From positions 1-35,560 of the forward strand of contig JAHECR010000034.1 of NCBI GenBank assembly GCA_024641655.1: DNA of 35,560 nt, written 5' to 3'. The notes under the pieces are model-generated. The model was not told the DNA's origin, made no database searches, and worked only from the letters and a program-made list of their open reading frames with translations. The translations under genes and the position numbers were made by a program. The stretch is from Acidimicrobiaceae bacterium (GTDB lineage Bacteria; Actinomycetota; Acidimicrobiia; Acidimicrobiales; UBA8592). Shown in pieces: positions 16,942-24,923 of the stretch; the stretch's first letter is position 1; each line of letters opens with the position of its first letter.

Positions 16942-17250
16942 TCAGCGACCGAAGAGGCGGCCGAGCCCGCTCGGTGGCGCCTCGGCGGGAACCAGGTGTG
17001 GCGCTTCACGTTCGAGGGCCTCGATGACCTCGTGCACTCTGGGGTTCACCAGTGCGGTGGAGCCGATCACGACCGTCGGCACCGTCTCGTTGCCGCGCGC
17101 CACGGACCGGACGAACGCTGCGTGCTCGGGGTCCTCCCAGATGTTCAACTTGCGCAGCGGGATCCCCGCTCGCGAGAGCCCGCGTTCGAGTGCCATGCAG
17201 AAGCCGCAGCCCTGGCGCCAGTAGAACTCGACGGCATCGATGTCGGACAT
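16942..17250 (-). CDS. Glutaredoxin/mycoredoxin-like protein
   Basis: A small cytoplasmic thiol-disulphide oxidoreductase of 102 aa. It shows the thioredoxin-fold pattern: beta strand VEFYWRQG, active site Cys15-Gly-Phe-Cys18, LNIWEDPEHAAFVRS, the cis-Pro motif TVPT (Pro58), then the final helix region HEVIEALEREAP. In actinobacteria such proteins often work with mycothiol (mycoredoxin type), which is inference here. The ATG at 17250 has AGGA upstream. A GTG at 17286 is also in frame, but it lies only 3 bases from a TAGCCT hexamer (17290-17295), so it would be at or before the transcription start. A crotonase gene lies upstream on the same strand. Confidence 0.85.
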   Translation of the reverse strand: MSDIDAVEFYWRQGCGFCMALERGLSRAGIPLRKLNIWEDPEHAAFVRSVARGNETVPTVVIGSTALVNPRVHEVIEALEREAPHLVPAEAPPSGLGRLFGR

Positions 17251-17289
17251 GGTGGAGATCCTGGGGAGGTCGAACGGGGTGGTCACGGC

Positions 17290-17295
17290 AGGCTA
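17290..17295 (-). promoter_or_regulatory. Candidate -10 box for the glutaredoxin-like gene
   Basis: TAGCCT on the minus strand. Transcription would start about 33 bases before the ATG at 17250, leaving room for the AGGA ribosome site. It lies between the two minus-strand genes. Confidence 0.35.
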
Positions 17296-17328
17296 ACGAA
17301 CCCGTCGCCGGACGTGGGCATTCCCGGA

Positions 17329-18051
17329 TCAGCGTCGGCGGGCGTCGGCCACGTCGGCCACGTCGGCAACGAGTCCTTCGGCGGCCAGGCGGGCGGCCTC
17401 GCCGCGCACGAACTCCCGGGTGCGTCGGAACGCGCCGCGATGCAGCGTCTCGGTCAGGCGCTGTGCATGTGCGATCGCAGTGGCCTCGACCTCCTCGGGC
17501 TCGCACAGCGCATCGAGGAAGCCCGCGTCGACCGCGCCCGGAGGGTCGAAGATCTCGGCCTGGTGCAACGCGGTCTGTAGGTGGCGGCGGCTGAGTCGAT
17601 CGCGAGCGATGGCGACCGCGAAGCGGGGAACGGGGAGGCCGATGGCCACCTCGTTGGTGCCGATCTTGTAGGCGCCGGCGACGCCGTACCGGGTGTCGGC
17701 GGCCATGAGGAGGATGGCGCCGAGGGCCATCGCGTGGCCGGTGCACGCAGCGATCACGGGCTGCGGGTGCATCCAGATCCGGATGCTCAACTCGCCACCG
17801 GCGCGCAGCAGCGCCTGCACGGCGTCGACGTCGTCGCCGTTCATCACCGCGAGATCGAATCCCGCCGAGAAGCGGCCAGGTCGACCGCTCAGGACGACGG
17901 CGCGGGCGTCGGCTTCGGCGCGGTCCAGGGCGGCGTTGACCGCAGCGATGACGTCCAACGAGAACGCGTTGGCGCGGCCGTCGTCGAGCGTGATGAGGCC
18001 AACGGCATCGCGCTGGGTGTAGGTGACGGGCGCGTCGGGTGCTGTGGACAT
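17329..18051 (-). CDS. Crotonase/enoyl-CoA hydratase family protein
   Basis: Acyl-CoA-acting enzyme of the crotonase fold, 240 aa. Visible: the oxyanion-hole strand AVVLSGRPGRFSAGFDL (51-67) and the second loop GHAMALGAILLMAAD (105-119). GTNEVAIGLP (131-140) holds Glu134, the match of catalytic Glu164 in rat hydratase. The position of the other hydratase glutamate (Glu144) is Leu114, so normal hydration is doubtful; the reaction could be isomerisation, hydrolysis or something else. The ATG at 18051 has AGGAGGG at good spacing. The C-terminus carries a VAD-VAD-VAD repeat made by a 9-base tandem repeat (17344-17370). It is divergent from the ABC-F gene, with 88 bases between starts. The substrate cannot be told from sequence. 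Confidence 0.87.
   Translation of the reverse strand: MSTAPDAPVTYTQRDAVGLITLDDGRANAFSLDVIAAVNAALDRAEADARAVVLSGRPGRFSAGFDLAVMNGDDVDAVQALLRAGGELSIRIWMHPQPVIAACTGHAMALGAILLMAADTRYGVAGAYKIGTNEVAIGLPVPRFAVAIARDRLSRRHLQTALHQAEIFDPPGAVDAGFLDALCEPEEVEATAIAHAQRLTETLHRGAFRRTREFVRGEAARLAAEGLVADVADVADARRR
17344..17370. repeat. 9-bp tandem repeat (3 units) at the end of the crotonase gene
   Basis: Units gtcggccac, gtcggccac, gtcggcaac. On the coding strand they give VAD-VAD-VAD a few residues before the stop. Confidence 0.85.
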
Positions 18052-18126
18052 GATCCCTCCTGGATGAGCCCTGCCGGTGGGCCCGACTCTACGGCCGGGC
18101 CGGACCGGCTGTCGGGGAGCCGAAGG

Positions 18127-18132
18127 TAGCGT
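18127..18132 (+). promoter_or_regulatory. Candidate -10 box for leaderless ABC-F mRNA
   Basis: TAGCGT followed by 7 bases and the GTG at 18140. An in-frame GTG at 18131 overlaps the hexamer, which is why 18140 is preferred. Confidence 0.45.
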
Positions 18133-18139
18133 GCTGCGG

Positions 18140-19939
18140 GTGATCCTCATCGATGTCGACGCCGTCACGGTCACTCGACCCGACCGTGACCTCCTGCGTG
18201 ACGTGTCGTTGACGATCGATTCCGGCGACCGGATCGGGGTCGTGGGCATCAACGGCACGGGAAAGTCGACGCTGCTCCGCATCATGGCCGGCACCCTCGA
18301 GCCCGACCAGGGCACGGTGCGTCGCGGGAGTGGCACCACCGTCGCCGTGCTCGATCAGGCCGCCCCGCTCCCCGCGGGCACGGTGCTCGAGGCCGTGGGC
18401 ACGGGCTGGGAAGCCGAGTCGATCCTCGACCGGCTGGGCATGGGCGCCAAGCTCGACGCCCGCACCGAGGAGCTCTCCGGGGGTGAAGCCCGCCGGGTCG
18501 CCCTGGCCGCCACGCTGCTGTCGGACGCCGACCTGGTGATCCTCGACGAGCCCACGAACCATCTCGACATCGCCGCGATCCACTGGCTCGAGGAGCGCCT
18601 GGTGCACCACCGCGGAGGACTGGTCCTGGTCTCGCACGACCGTCACCTCCTCGATCGTGTCGTCACCCGAATGGTCGAGCTCGACCGGGGTCGGGCCTAC
18701 CTCCACACCGGCGGCTACGACGGCTATCTCGCCGGGCGCGCGGAACGCGAGGCGCAGCAGGCGCGCCAGGACGACGTGCGCAAGAACCTGGCGCGCAGTG
18801 AGCTCGCCTGGCTTCGCCGCGGCGCGCCGGCGCGCACCAGCAAGGCCAAGGCCCACATCAGCCGCGCCGTCGACGTCGTGGAGTACAAGGCACCGGTGGC
18901 CGCGCGTAGCGGTGAGCTCGACCTGCACACAGCAGTCCCGCGGCTTGGTGACAAGGTCATCGAGCTCCACGGTGTCGGGCACCGTCACGACGAGCGGTGG
19001 CTCTTCCGCAATCTCGACCTGATCCTGGGCAAGGGAGACCGCCTCGGCATCATGGGCCTGAACGGGTCGGGAAAGTCGACCTTGCTCGATGTGATCGCCA
19101 AGCGGATCGAGCCCGTCGAGGGCCGTGTGGACTACGGACCCACCGTGCAGCTGGGCTATCACGACCAGATCGGGATGACCCTCGACCCCGAACAGCGGGT
19201 GCGGGAATCGGTGACGGGCGGAACCCGCGAGGCGGACTGGCGTGACAAGGCCCTCCTGGAACGGTTCTGGTTCGACGACGACGTGCAGTGGGCGCCGATC
19301 CGGCAGCTCTCGGGAGGCGAGCGGCGTCGACTGCAGCTGGTGCTGGTGCTGGCGGAGCATCCGAACGTGTTGTTGCTGGACGAGCCGACCAACGATCTCG
19401 ACCTGGACACGCTGCGTGCCCTCGAGGACTTCCTTGAGGACTGGCCCGGGACGTTGGTGGTGGTGAGCCACGACCGCGCGTTCCTCGAACGCACGGTCGA
19501 GGACGCCATCGTGCTCGATGGGCAGGGGCGGGCTCGCCGTCATCCTGGCGGCTACGGCGCCTGGGAGCAGGAGCAGCGGGTGCGCGGCAGCCACCGCCGG
19601 GCGTTCTCGGCCTCAGCCGATGCGGCAGCCAACACGACCTCCAGGCCGGATAGGGGCAAGAACCGGGTCGCAGAGAAGGTCGCCGAGAAGGTCGCCGAGA
19701 AGGTCAAGGGGTCCTCTGGGCGGTCGGTCAGCACCATCCGTCACGAGCTGAAGGAAGCCGAGAAGACCATCGCCCGGCTCGAGAAACGCATGGCCGCACT
19801 GCACGACGACCTGGTCGGCGCAGGCGCCGACCACGCAGCGCTCCGCCGACTCGGCGACGAGCTGGGAGCGACACAAGCCGAGCTGGCCGGCGTCGAGGAC
19901 CGCTGGCTCGAGCTCGGGGCCGAGCTCGAGGACCGGTGA
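18140..19939 (+). CDS. ABC-F family ATP-binding protein (Uup/EttA-like)
   Basis: Soluble tandem ATPase of the ABC-F type, which acts on ribosomes rather than in transport (599 aa). The first ABC domain has Walker A GINGTGKS (36-43), signature LSGGEARRVALA and Walker B DLVILDEPTNHLDI. The interdomain linker is long, basic and helical (RKNLARSELAWLRRGAPARTSKAKAH), fitting the P-site tRNA interaction motif region. The second domain has Walker A GLNGSGKS (near 306), LSGGERRRLQLV and NVLLLDEPTNDLD. No TM segments are present. The C-terminus has VAEK repeats, then a coiled coil (HELKEAEKTIARLEKRMAAL...), as in Uup, which binds DNA or ribosomes with that part. The N-terminus MILIDVDAVTV fits the family. 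Antibiotic resistance is possible for ABC-F proteins but nothing here indicates it. Confidence 0.92.
   Translation: MILIDVDAVTVTRPDRDLLRDVSLTIDSGDRIGVVGINGTGKSTLLRIMAGTLEPDQGTVRRGSGTTVAVLDQAAPLPAGTVLEAVGTGWEAESILDRLGMGAKLDARTEELSGGEARRVALAATLLSDADLVILDEPTNHLDIAAIHWLEERLVHHRGGLVLVSHDRHLLDRVVTRMVELDRGRAYLHTGGYDGYLAGRAEREAQQARQDDVRKNLARSELAWLRRGAPARTSKAKAHISRAVDVVEYKAPVAARSGELDLHTAVPRLGDKVIELHGVGHRHDERWLFRNLDLILGKGDRLGIMGLNGSGKSTLLDVIAKRIEPVEGRVDYGPTVQLGYHDQIGMTLDPEQRVRESVTGGTREADWRDKALLERFWFDDDVQWAPIRQLSGGERRRLQLVLVLAEHPNVLLLDEPTNDLDLDTLRALEDFLEDWPGTLVVVSHDRAFLERTVEDAIVLDGQGRARRHPGGYGAWEQEQRVRGSHRRAFSASADAAANTTSRPDRGKNRVAEKVAEKVAEKVKGSSGRSVSTIRHELKEAEKTIARLEKRMAALHDDLVGAGADHAALRRLGDELGATQAELAGVEDRWLELGAELEDR
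19667..19702. repeat. 12-bp tandem repeat (3 units) in the ABC-F gene
   Basis: Units gtcgcagagaag, gtcgccgagaag, gtcgccgagaag encode VAEK three times in the charged linker before the C-terminal coiled coil. Confidence 0.85.
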
Positions 19940-20003
19940 TGGCGGCCTGCTCGGGGGCCTGTCTCGGTGCTGCTCGCGGTGTGATATCGCCGGGCCGCGC
20001 CGG

Positions 20004-20009
20004 TATTAT
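20004..20009 (+). promoter_or_regulatory. Candidate -10 box for leaderless nfuA mRNA
   Basis: TATTAT, 6 bases before the ATG at 20016, in a G+C-rich setting where such a run is rare. No Shine-Dalgarno is present. Confidence 0.55.
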
Positions 20010-20015
20010 TCGGCC

Positions 20016-20651
20016 ATGACCGCCGACACGCTCGAGGAACAGGCCGCGCCCCGCACCGCGCTGGAGGTGACCGAAGCCGCGCTGGTGAAGGTCCTCGAAG
20101 TGCGTGCCGCGGAGGACGCGCCCGACCTGCTCGGTTTGCGGGTGCGCATCACGGGCACGAGCGGCCCGGAGTTCGCGTACGACCTGTCGTTCGAGAACGT
20201 CACCGACGCAGAGCCCGACGAACTCGTCTACCAGATCGGTGACCTCACCGTCATGGTTCCCGAAGACAGCGTCGAGAACCTCACCGGCGCCACGCTCGAC
20301 CTCCCCAGCAATCCCATGCAGGGTGGCCTGGTGATCCGCAACCCGAACCGGCCCAACCCACTCGAGGGAGCCGACATCGAACTCACCGGCACGCCCGGTG
20401 AGAAGCTCCAGCAGCTCCTCGACGGCCACATCAACCCGTCGCTCGCCGCTCACGGTGGGTACGCAGAGCTGGTCAAGATGGAGGGCACGGTCGCCCATAT
20501 CCTGATGGGTGGCGGGTGCCAGGGGTGTGCCATGTCGGCAGCGACGTTGCGTCAGGGCATCGAGGTCATGATCGCCGAGGCAATCCCGGAAATCACCGAG
20601 ATCGTCGACGTCACCGACCACAACGCCGGCGAGAACCCCTTCTTCGAGTAG
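20016..20651 (+). CDS. nfuA: NfuA-like iron-sulfur cluster carrier protein
   Basis: Carrier that takes a [4Fe-4S] cluster from the assembly machinery to target apoproteins (211 aa). The N-terminal half (about 15-115) looks like a degenerate A-type (IscA/HesB) domain, with ALVKVLEVRAAED and LGLRVRITGTSGPEFAYDLSF, but it lacks the three A-type cysteines, as in known NfuA proteins. The C-terminal half is a NifU domain: LLDGHINPSLAAHGGYAELV and GGGCQGCAMSAATLRQGIE with the cluster ligands Cys168 and Cys171. The start is fixed by the TATTAT-6-ATG arrangement. It stands alone on the plus strand between the ABC-F gene and dxs. DXS itself is not an Fe-S enzyme, but MoaA in this window and the later isoprenoid enzymes are, so client proteins are plausible nearby (inference). 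Confidence 0.9.
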   Translation: MTADTLEEQAAPRTALEVTEAALVKVLEVRAAEDAPDLLGLRVRITGTSGPEFAYDLSFENVTDAEPDELVYQIGDLTVMVPEDSVENLTGATLDLPSNPMQGGLVIRNPNRPNPLEGADIELTGTPGEKLQQLLDGHINPSLAAHGGYAELVKMEGTVAHILMGGGCQGCAMSAATLRQGIEVMIAEAIPEITEIVDVTDHNAGENPFFE

Positions 20652-20699
20652 CGCAATCCCCCTGGTGCGCGCCACCGTGCCAGGCGCCGAGTCGACCGA

Positions 20700-22526
20700 T
20701 CAGGCGTGGCTGCGCCGGACGGTGTCGGCGATGCCGGCGGCGTCGAGGCCGAGCGAGGCCAAGATCGCGTCGGGGCTGCCATGGGCGATGTACTCGGTCG
20801 GGATCCCCAGGACGCGCACGCGTGGGTGGGGGTCGATCCCCTCGGTGAGCAGGTCGCGCATCGCCGCTCCGGCACCGCCGGCGCGCAGGCCGTCCTCGAC
20901 GGTGACGACGAGGGGGTGACGGGCGGCGTCGTCGAGCATCGCCGGATCGAGCGGCGTGACCACGCGGACATCCCACACCGAGCACGAGATGCCCTCGGCG
21001 TCGAGGATCTCGGCGGCCTCTGTGGCGTACTGGAGCATCTTTCCGACAGCCAGGATGCAGGCGTCGGTACCGGTTCGGGTTCGGCGGGCACGCAGACCCT
21101 GGCCGACCTCGTGTTCACCGACGCTGACCGCCGGTGTGCGTGGGTAGCGGATGGCGACGGGACCGTCGGTGATGTCGAGCGCGTCGTGGAGCATCTGCTG
21201 GAGCTCCTGGTACGAGGAAGGGGCGAAAATCGTCATACCCGGCACCTTCGACAACAGGACCATGTCGAGCAGACCGTGATGCGATGCCCCGTCGGGGCCG
21301 GTGATGCCGGCACGATCGAGGCAGAAGACCACCGGCTGGCCATGGAGACCGACGTCGAGGTTGACCTGGTCGAACGCTCGACTGAGGAATGTGGCGTAGA
21401 CGGCCACGACCGGGCGCATGCCGGCCATGGCCATACCCGCAGCAGCCGTGACCGCGTGCTGTTCGGCGATGCCGACGTCGATGCAACGGTCGGGATAGCG
21501 CTCGGAGAACGGGAGCAAACCCGTGCTGTCGGGCATGGCCGCAGTGATGGCGACGAGCTCGGGCCGTAGCTCGGCTTCCTTCAAGAGCGCTTCGGTGAAC
21601 GCAGCCGTGTAGCTCCCCGGCTTCGGTAGGCCGACGTCGTGGAGCCGCTTGACCTCGTCGTTCTCCGCCGGGGCGTACCCGCGGCCCTTCTGGGTGAGAA
21701 CGTGGATCAGGGTGGGTCCTTCGAATTCGGCGGCGTTGCGGAACGCCCGCTCGAGATCCGCGACGTCATGACCGTCGAAGGGGCCGTTGTATCGAATGCC
21801 CAGGTCTTCGAAGAACGAGGTGGTGTCCCACATCTCGCGCACCGCCGCCTTGGTTGCCTCCAGGGCGCGCTCGACCGACTCGCCGAAGGGGAGGGTCTCC
21901 TTGAGCCGCTGCTCGATGCGGGCGATGCTGCGTACCGAGCGGGGGTTGTTGCGGAGGCGTTTGAGGCTGTCCGAGAGGCGTGACACGGTCGGCGCATAGG
22001 AGCGCCCGTTGTCGTTGAGCACGATGATGACGTCGCGCGCCGCATGCCCGAGGTTGTTCAGACCCTCGAAGGCCATGCCGCCGGTGAGTGCCCCGTCGCC
22101 GATCACCGCGATGACGCGCCGACCCTCGCCGACGTCGGAAGCCTGCGCCGTCGCGAGACCGTAGGCGTAGCTGAGGACCGTGGACGCGTGGCTGTTCTCG
22201 ATCCAATCGTGCTCGGACTCAGCGCGCGAGGGGTACCCCGACAGGCCGTTCGCTTCGCGCAGTGTGGTGAAGTCGCCGACACGGCCGGTGAGCATCTTGT
22301 GGACGTACGCCTGGTGGCCGGTGTCCCACAGCATGATGTCGCGGGGGGAATCGAAGACGCGGTGAAGGGCGATCGTCAACTCGACGACGCCGAGGTTCGA
22401 CCCGAGGTGACCGCCGTTGCGGGTCACCGAATCGACGATGAGTGCCCGGATCTCGGAGGCGAGGTCCGCGAGCTCCGCGTGCGTGAGCCGCCGGAGGTCG
22501 GCAGGGCAGGTGATCTGTTCGAGCAT
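20700..22526 (-). CDS. dxs: 1-deoxy-D-xylulose-5-phosphate synthase
   Basis: Thiamine-diphosphate enzyme that joins pyruvate and glyceraldehyde 3-phosphate, the first step of the MEP isoprenoid pathway (608 aa, normal length). Motifs in order: NGGHLGSNLGVVELTIALH, DTGHQAYVHKMLTGR, the TPP/Mg motif GDGALTGGMAFEGLNN...LNDNGRSYAPT, GPFDGHD, then in the pyrimidine domain CIDVGIAEQHAVTAAAGMA with the catalytic Glu, and DGASHHGLLDM. The transketolase C-domain closes the protein. The ATG at 22526 has GGGAG upstream and a TACCGT box at 22556-22561; an in-frame start at 22556 would sit on that box and is rejected. It converges with nfuA, 48 bases apart. It supplies precursors for the polyprenyl carriers that UppP and the GT-C proteins use. 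Confidence 0.96.
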   Translation of the reverse strand: MLEQITCPADLRRLTHAELADLASEIRALIVDSVTRNGGHLGSNLGVVELTIALHRVFDSPRDIMLWDTGHQAYVHKMLTGRVGDFTTLREANGLSGYPSRAESEHDWIENSHASTVLSYAYGLATAQASDVGEGRRVIAVIGDGALTGGMAFEGLNNLGHAARDVIIVLNDNGRSYAPTVSRLSDSLKRLRNNPRSVRSIARIEQRLKETLPFGESVERALEATKAAVREMWDTTSFFEDLGIRYNGPFDGHDVADLERAFRNAAEFEGPTLIHVLTQKGRGYAPAENDEVKRLHDVGLPKPGSYTAAFTEALLKEAELRPELVAITAAMPDSTGLLPFSERYPDRCIDVGIAEQHAVTAAAGMAMAGMRPVVAVYATFLSRAFDQVNLDVGLHGQPVVFCLDRAGITGPDGASHHGLLDMVLLSKVPGMTIFAPSSYQELQQMLHDALDITDGPVAIRYPRTPAVSVGEHEVGQGLRARRTRTGTDACILAVGKMLQYATEAAEILDAEGISCSVWDVRVVTPLDPAMLDDAARHPLVVTVEDGLRAGGAGAAMRDLLTEGIDPHPRVRVLGIPTEYIAHGSPDAILASLGLDAAGIADTVRRSHA

Positions 22527-22555
22527 GGGGGGATCTCCCAGGGCCGGTCCTGACA

Positions 22556-22561
22556 ACGGTA
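22556..22561 (-). promoter_or_regulatory. Candidate -10 box for dxs
   Basis: TACCGT on the minus strand, giving a leader of about 22 bases that contains GGGAG before the ATG at 22526. Confidence 0.4.
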
Positions 22562-22636
22562 GCGGGCGGCGCGCACCGGTGACCTGTCGTGGCGGTCAAG
22601 AGTGTACGAGCCAGGCGATACGAGCCGTGGGCGAGC

Positions 22637-23809
22637 TCAGCGCGCGAGCGACGGTGGGAGCCCGTGTGGGATCGGAAGCGCGTCGAGGGGGTCGCTCAGC
22701 CCGACGTCGGGACGGCGGCATCGGTCGTGGTCGGGCTGAACGAGCATCGACGCGCCGCCGGCGCGGCCGACCGCCTCGACGCCGCTGCGGCCGACGGGTC
22801 CTCCCGGTCGACGTTTGCTCCGCCGCCCCCCGAACACGAGCAACGGGAACCCGATGAGGCTGCTGATGAGCGTGAGGACATAGATGGCAAGCCCGAGGGC
22901 GAGGGCCTGCTCGTGGGGGATGTCGATGCCCCCGAGGAACAACACCAGAGCGCCTTCGCGGATGCCGAGACCGCCGATGCCCAACGGGAGCACCTGCAGG
23001 ATCAGGACCGCGGGCATGAACGCCATGAGCCCCGTGAGCCCGATCCGGTCGATGTCGAGCGCTTCGACCGCGCATGCGGCCGCGAACAGCAGGGTGAACT
23101 GGTAGGCCAGCGCGCTCACGAGCACCTCTCGCGCCGCGTGGGGGTGCTCTCGCATGCGGTCGATCCCGAGATGGATGGCGCTGGCGAAGCGCAGCAGGCC
23201 CTCGCGGTTCTCGAGGCCGTCGCCGATGCGGTCGCTGCCGAGCAGCACGATGACCGCCAGCAACCCGCCGAGGGTGACGACCCCGAGTACCAGCGGGATC
23301 TTGGTGGCCGGGCCCAGGTGCGTGAGCCCCGGATTGACCGCGAAGCCGACGAAGGTGATGAGCGGCAGCACGAGCCAGCCGCTCAGCCGCTCGAAGACCA
23401 CGGACGTGAACGCCACGGGCCCGTCACCGATGTCGCGTGAGAGGCGCCCGACGCGAACCACGTCACCGCCGACGGTGGTGGGTACGAAGTTCGAGATGAA
23501 CTGACCCGACATGTAGTGGCTGAAGAGGCGAGGGAGGTGGGTCTCGACGTCAAGTGCGGCGAGGACGCGTTGCCAGCGCACCGCGGCGAGCACGAAACCC
23601 ATGATCGTGAAGCCGAACGCCGCGCCGCTCCACAGGAAGGTCGAGCGGTGCCATTCGGGGATGAGCTTCTCGGTGTCGATGTCGCCCATCTGGGCGACGA
23701 TGATCGCCAGGAGGGCGACCGACAGCCCGAGCCGCAAGGGCACGGTCACCACGTTGCGCTTCCACCAGGGAAGGTGCTCGTGAGGCTCGGACGGGGGGAA
23801 GGGGCTCAT
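22637..23809 (-). CDS. YbhN/AglD-like flippase-domain (LPG synthase TM region) membrane protein
   Basis: Polytopic protein of 390 aa from the lysylphosphatidylglycerol-synthase transmembrane/UPF0104 superfamily (bacterial YbhN, archaeal AglD C-terminus). Hallmarks are GQFISNFVPTTVGGDVVRVGRLSRD, with the GGD..R..RL core in the first third, and LPLGIGGLGIREGALVLFLGG near 275-295. About eight TMs are evident. The first 28 residues are cytoplasmic and the last 60 or so form a Gly/Arg-rich and then Pro-rich hydrophilic tail. Members are linked to moving or modifying lipid-linked sugars or lipids, but this one has no soluble transferase domain. The start is uncertain: ATG 23809 and ATG 23836 both lack a ribosome site, and a TACGCT box at 23872-23877 would serve either. 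Confidence 0.85.
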   Translation of the reverse strand: MSPFPPSEPHEHLPWWKRNVVTVPLRLGLSVALLAIIVAQMGDIDTEKLIPEWHRSTFLWSGAAFGFTIMGFVLAAVRWQRVLAALDVETHLPRLFSHYMSGQFISNFVPTTVGGDVVRVGRLSRDIGDGPVAFTSVVFERLSGWLVLPLITFVGFAVNPGLTHLGPATKIPLVLGVVTLGGLLAVIVLLGSDRIGDGLENREGLLRFASAIHLGIDRMREHPHAAREVLVSALAYQFTLLFAAACAVEALDIDRIGLTGLMAFMPAVLILQVLPLGIGGLGIREGALVLFLGGIDIPHEQALALGLAIYVLTLISSLIGFPLLVFGGRRSKRRPGGPVGRSGVEAVGRAGGASMLVQPDHDRCRRPDVGLSDPLDALPIPHGLPPSLAR

Positions 23810-23871
23810 GGCGGGGAGGGCGCGAGCGTGTGGCATCGACACACAAGGTCGGTGACACGCAAGGTCTGTAA

Positions 23872-23877
23872 AGCGTA
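23872..23877 (-). promoter_or_regulatory. Candidate -10 box for the YbhN-like gene
   Basis: TACGCT on the minus strand in the 225-base divergent gap 23810-24034. It would give a leader of about 30-55 bases depending on the start used. Confidence 0.3.
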
Positions 23878-23937
23878 GGGGCACCGACCCCGGCCGACTC
23901 GGACCCCAGCCGGAGACTTCTTGCCCGCCGGGCTAGC

Positions 23938-23993
23938 GTCCACGAGGACAGGGACAGTCCGCGAGGACAGGGACACGGTCCGCGAGGACAGGC
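23938..23993. repeat. Three imperfect direct repeats in the leader of the second crotonase gene
   Basis: Three copies of a unit of about 19-21 bases starting gtcc(a/g)cgaggacagg begin at 23938, 23957 and 23978. They are noncoding and lie between divergent genes, just after a TAGCGT hexamer (23934-23939). If that hexamer is the plus-strand -10, they sit in the mRNA leader. No function is known; an operator array or replication slippage are both possible. Confidence 0.75.
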
Positions 23994-24034
23994 GCGACCC
24001 CACGCCGCCGACTCGTCGTATTCGGAGGGTGAAC

Positions 24035-24865
24035 ATGACCGCAGAAGCCATCGAGATCGGCGACGGGAGCCGCGTCCGGGTCGAAGTCGACCGCGGCGTC
24101 GCGTTCGTGCAGCTCCATCGGCCCGAGAAGATGAACGCGCTCGACCTGGCGATGTTCGATGCGCTGGTCGAGGCACCAGTGGCACTGGCCGCCCGTGGCG
24201 ACGTCCGATGTGTCGTCCTGTCAGGGGCGGGCCGGGGGTTCTGCGCCGGGCTCGACCTGGCCATGTTCGGCTCCGGCGCGGCCCCGGGCGAGTCGCCGGT
24301 CGAGCGCATCACCGAGGTGGCACCCGGGGCCATCACCCATCGGGGCCAGCAGGCCGTGTTCGGTTGGACCGAGCTGCCGATGCCCGTCATCGCCGCAGTC
24401 CACGGGGTCGCCCTCGGCGGAGGCATCCAGCTGGCGCTCGGCGCCGACATCCGATGTGTTTCCCCGGATGCGTCGATGGGCGTGCTCGAGATGCGGTGGG
24501 GTCTGGTGCCCGACATGACCGGGACCCGACGCCTGATCGAGCTCGTCGGGCTCGACGTCGCCAAGGAGCTGACGTTCACCGGTCGCACGGTCGATGGTGT
24601 CGAGGCCGGCCGGCTCGGGTTGGCGACCATCGTCGTCGACGACCCGCTGGGTACCGCCACCGCCCTTGCCCGCGAGATCGCGGGGCGGTCGCCGCACGCG
24701 GTGCGGGCGGCGAAGCGGCTGTTTCGCGCTGTCGATCTCGGTGAGGCCGAGGGGTTCGCGCTGGAGCGTCAGGAGATGGATGCCCTGATCGGCTCGCCAA
24801 ATCAGGCCGAGGCCGTGGCCGCCGCGCTCGAAAGCCGCCCGCCCGTGTTCGCAGACCCTGCCTGA
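24035..24865 (+). CDS. Crotonase family protein with isomerase-like active-site pair
   Basis: Crotonase-fold acyl-CoA enzyme of 276 aa. VVLSGAGRGFCAGLDLAMF (60-78) and GVALGGGIQLALGAD (124-138) form the oxyanion hole. The position equal to hydratase Glu144 is Gln132, so this is probably not a plain hydratase. The later motif VLEMRWGLVPDM holds Glu152 and Asp160, spaced 8 apart exactly like the Glu196/Asp204 pair of delta3,5-delta2,4-dienoyl-CoA isomerase; an isomerase role in unsaturated fatty-acid breakdown is therefore plausible. FALERQEMDALIGSPNQAEAV at the C-terminus is usual for the family. The ATG at 24035 has GGAGGGTGAAC directly upstream. It converges with the thioesterase gene 58 bases away. 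Confidence 0.88.
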   Translation: MTAEAIEIGDGSRVRVEVDRGVAFVQLHRPEKMNALDLAMFDALVEAPVALAARGDVRCVVLSGAGRGFCAGLDLAMFGSGAAPGESPVERITEVAPGAITHRGQQAVFGWTELPMPVIAAVHGVALGGGIQLALGADIRCVSPDASMGVLEMRWGLVPDMTGTRRLIELVGLDVAKELTFTGRTVDGVEAGRLGLATIVVDDPLGTATALAREIAGRSPHAVRAAKRLFRAVDLGEAEGFALERQEMDALIGSPNQAEAVAAALESRPPVFADPA

Positions 24866-24883
24866 ACACCGCACATCGTCGAC

Positions 24884-24905
24884 GGTCGCAAGGCTCGACG
24901 CGACC
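24884..24905. terminator. Possible bidirectional terminator between convergent genes
   Basis: GGTCGC and GCGACC form a 6-bp stem around a 10-base loop in the 58-base gap between the second crotonase and the thioesterase. There is no T-run. Weak. Confidence 0.25.
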
Positions 24906-24923
24906 GGTCCCGACGCCGTGGGT

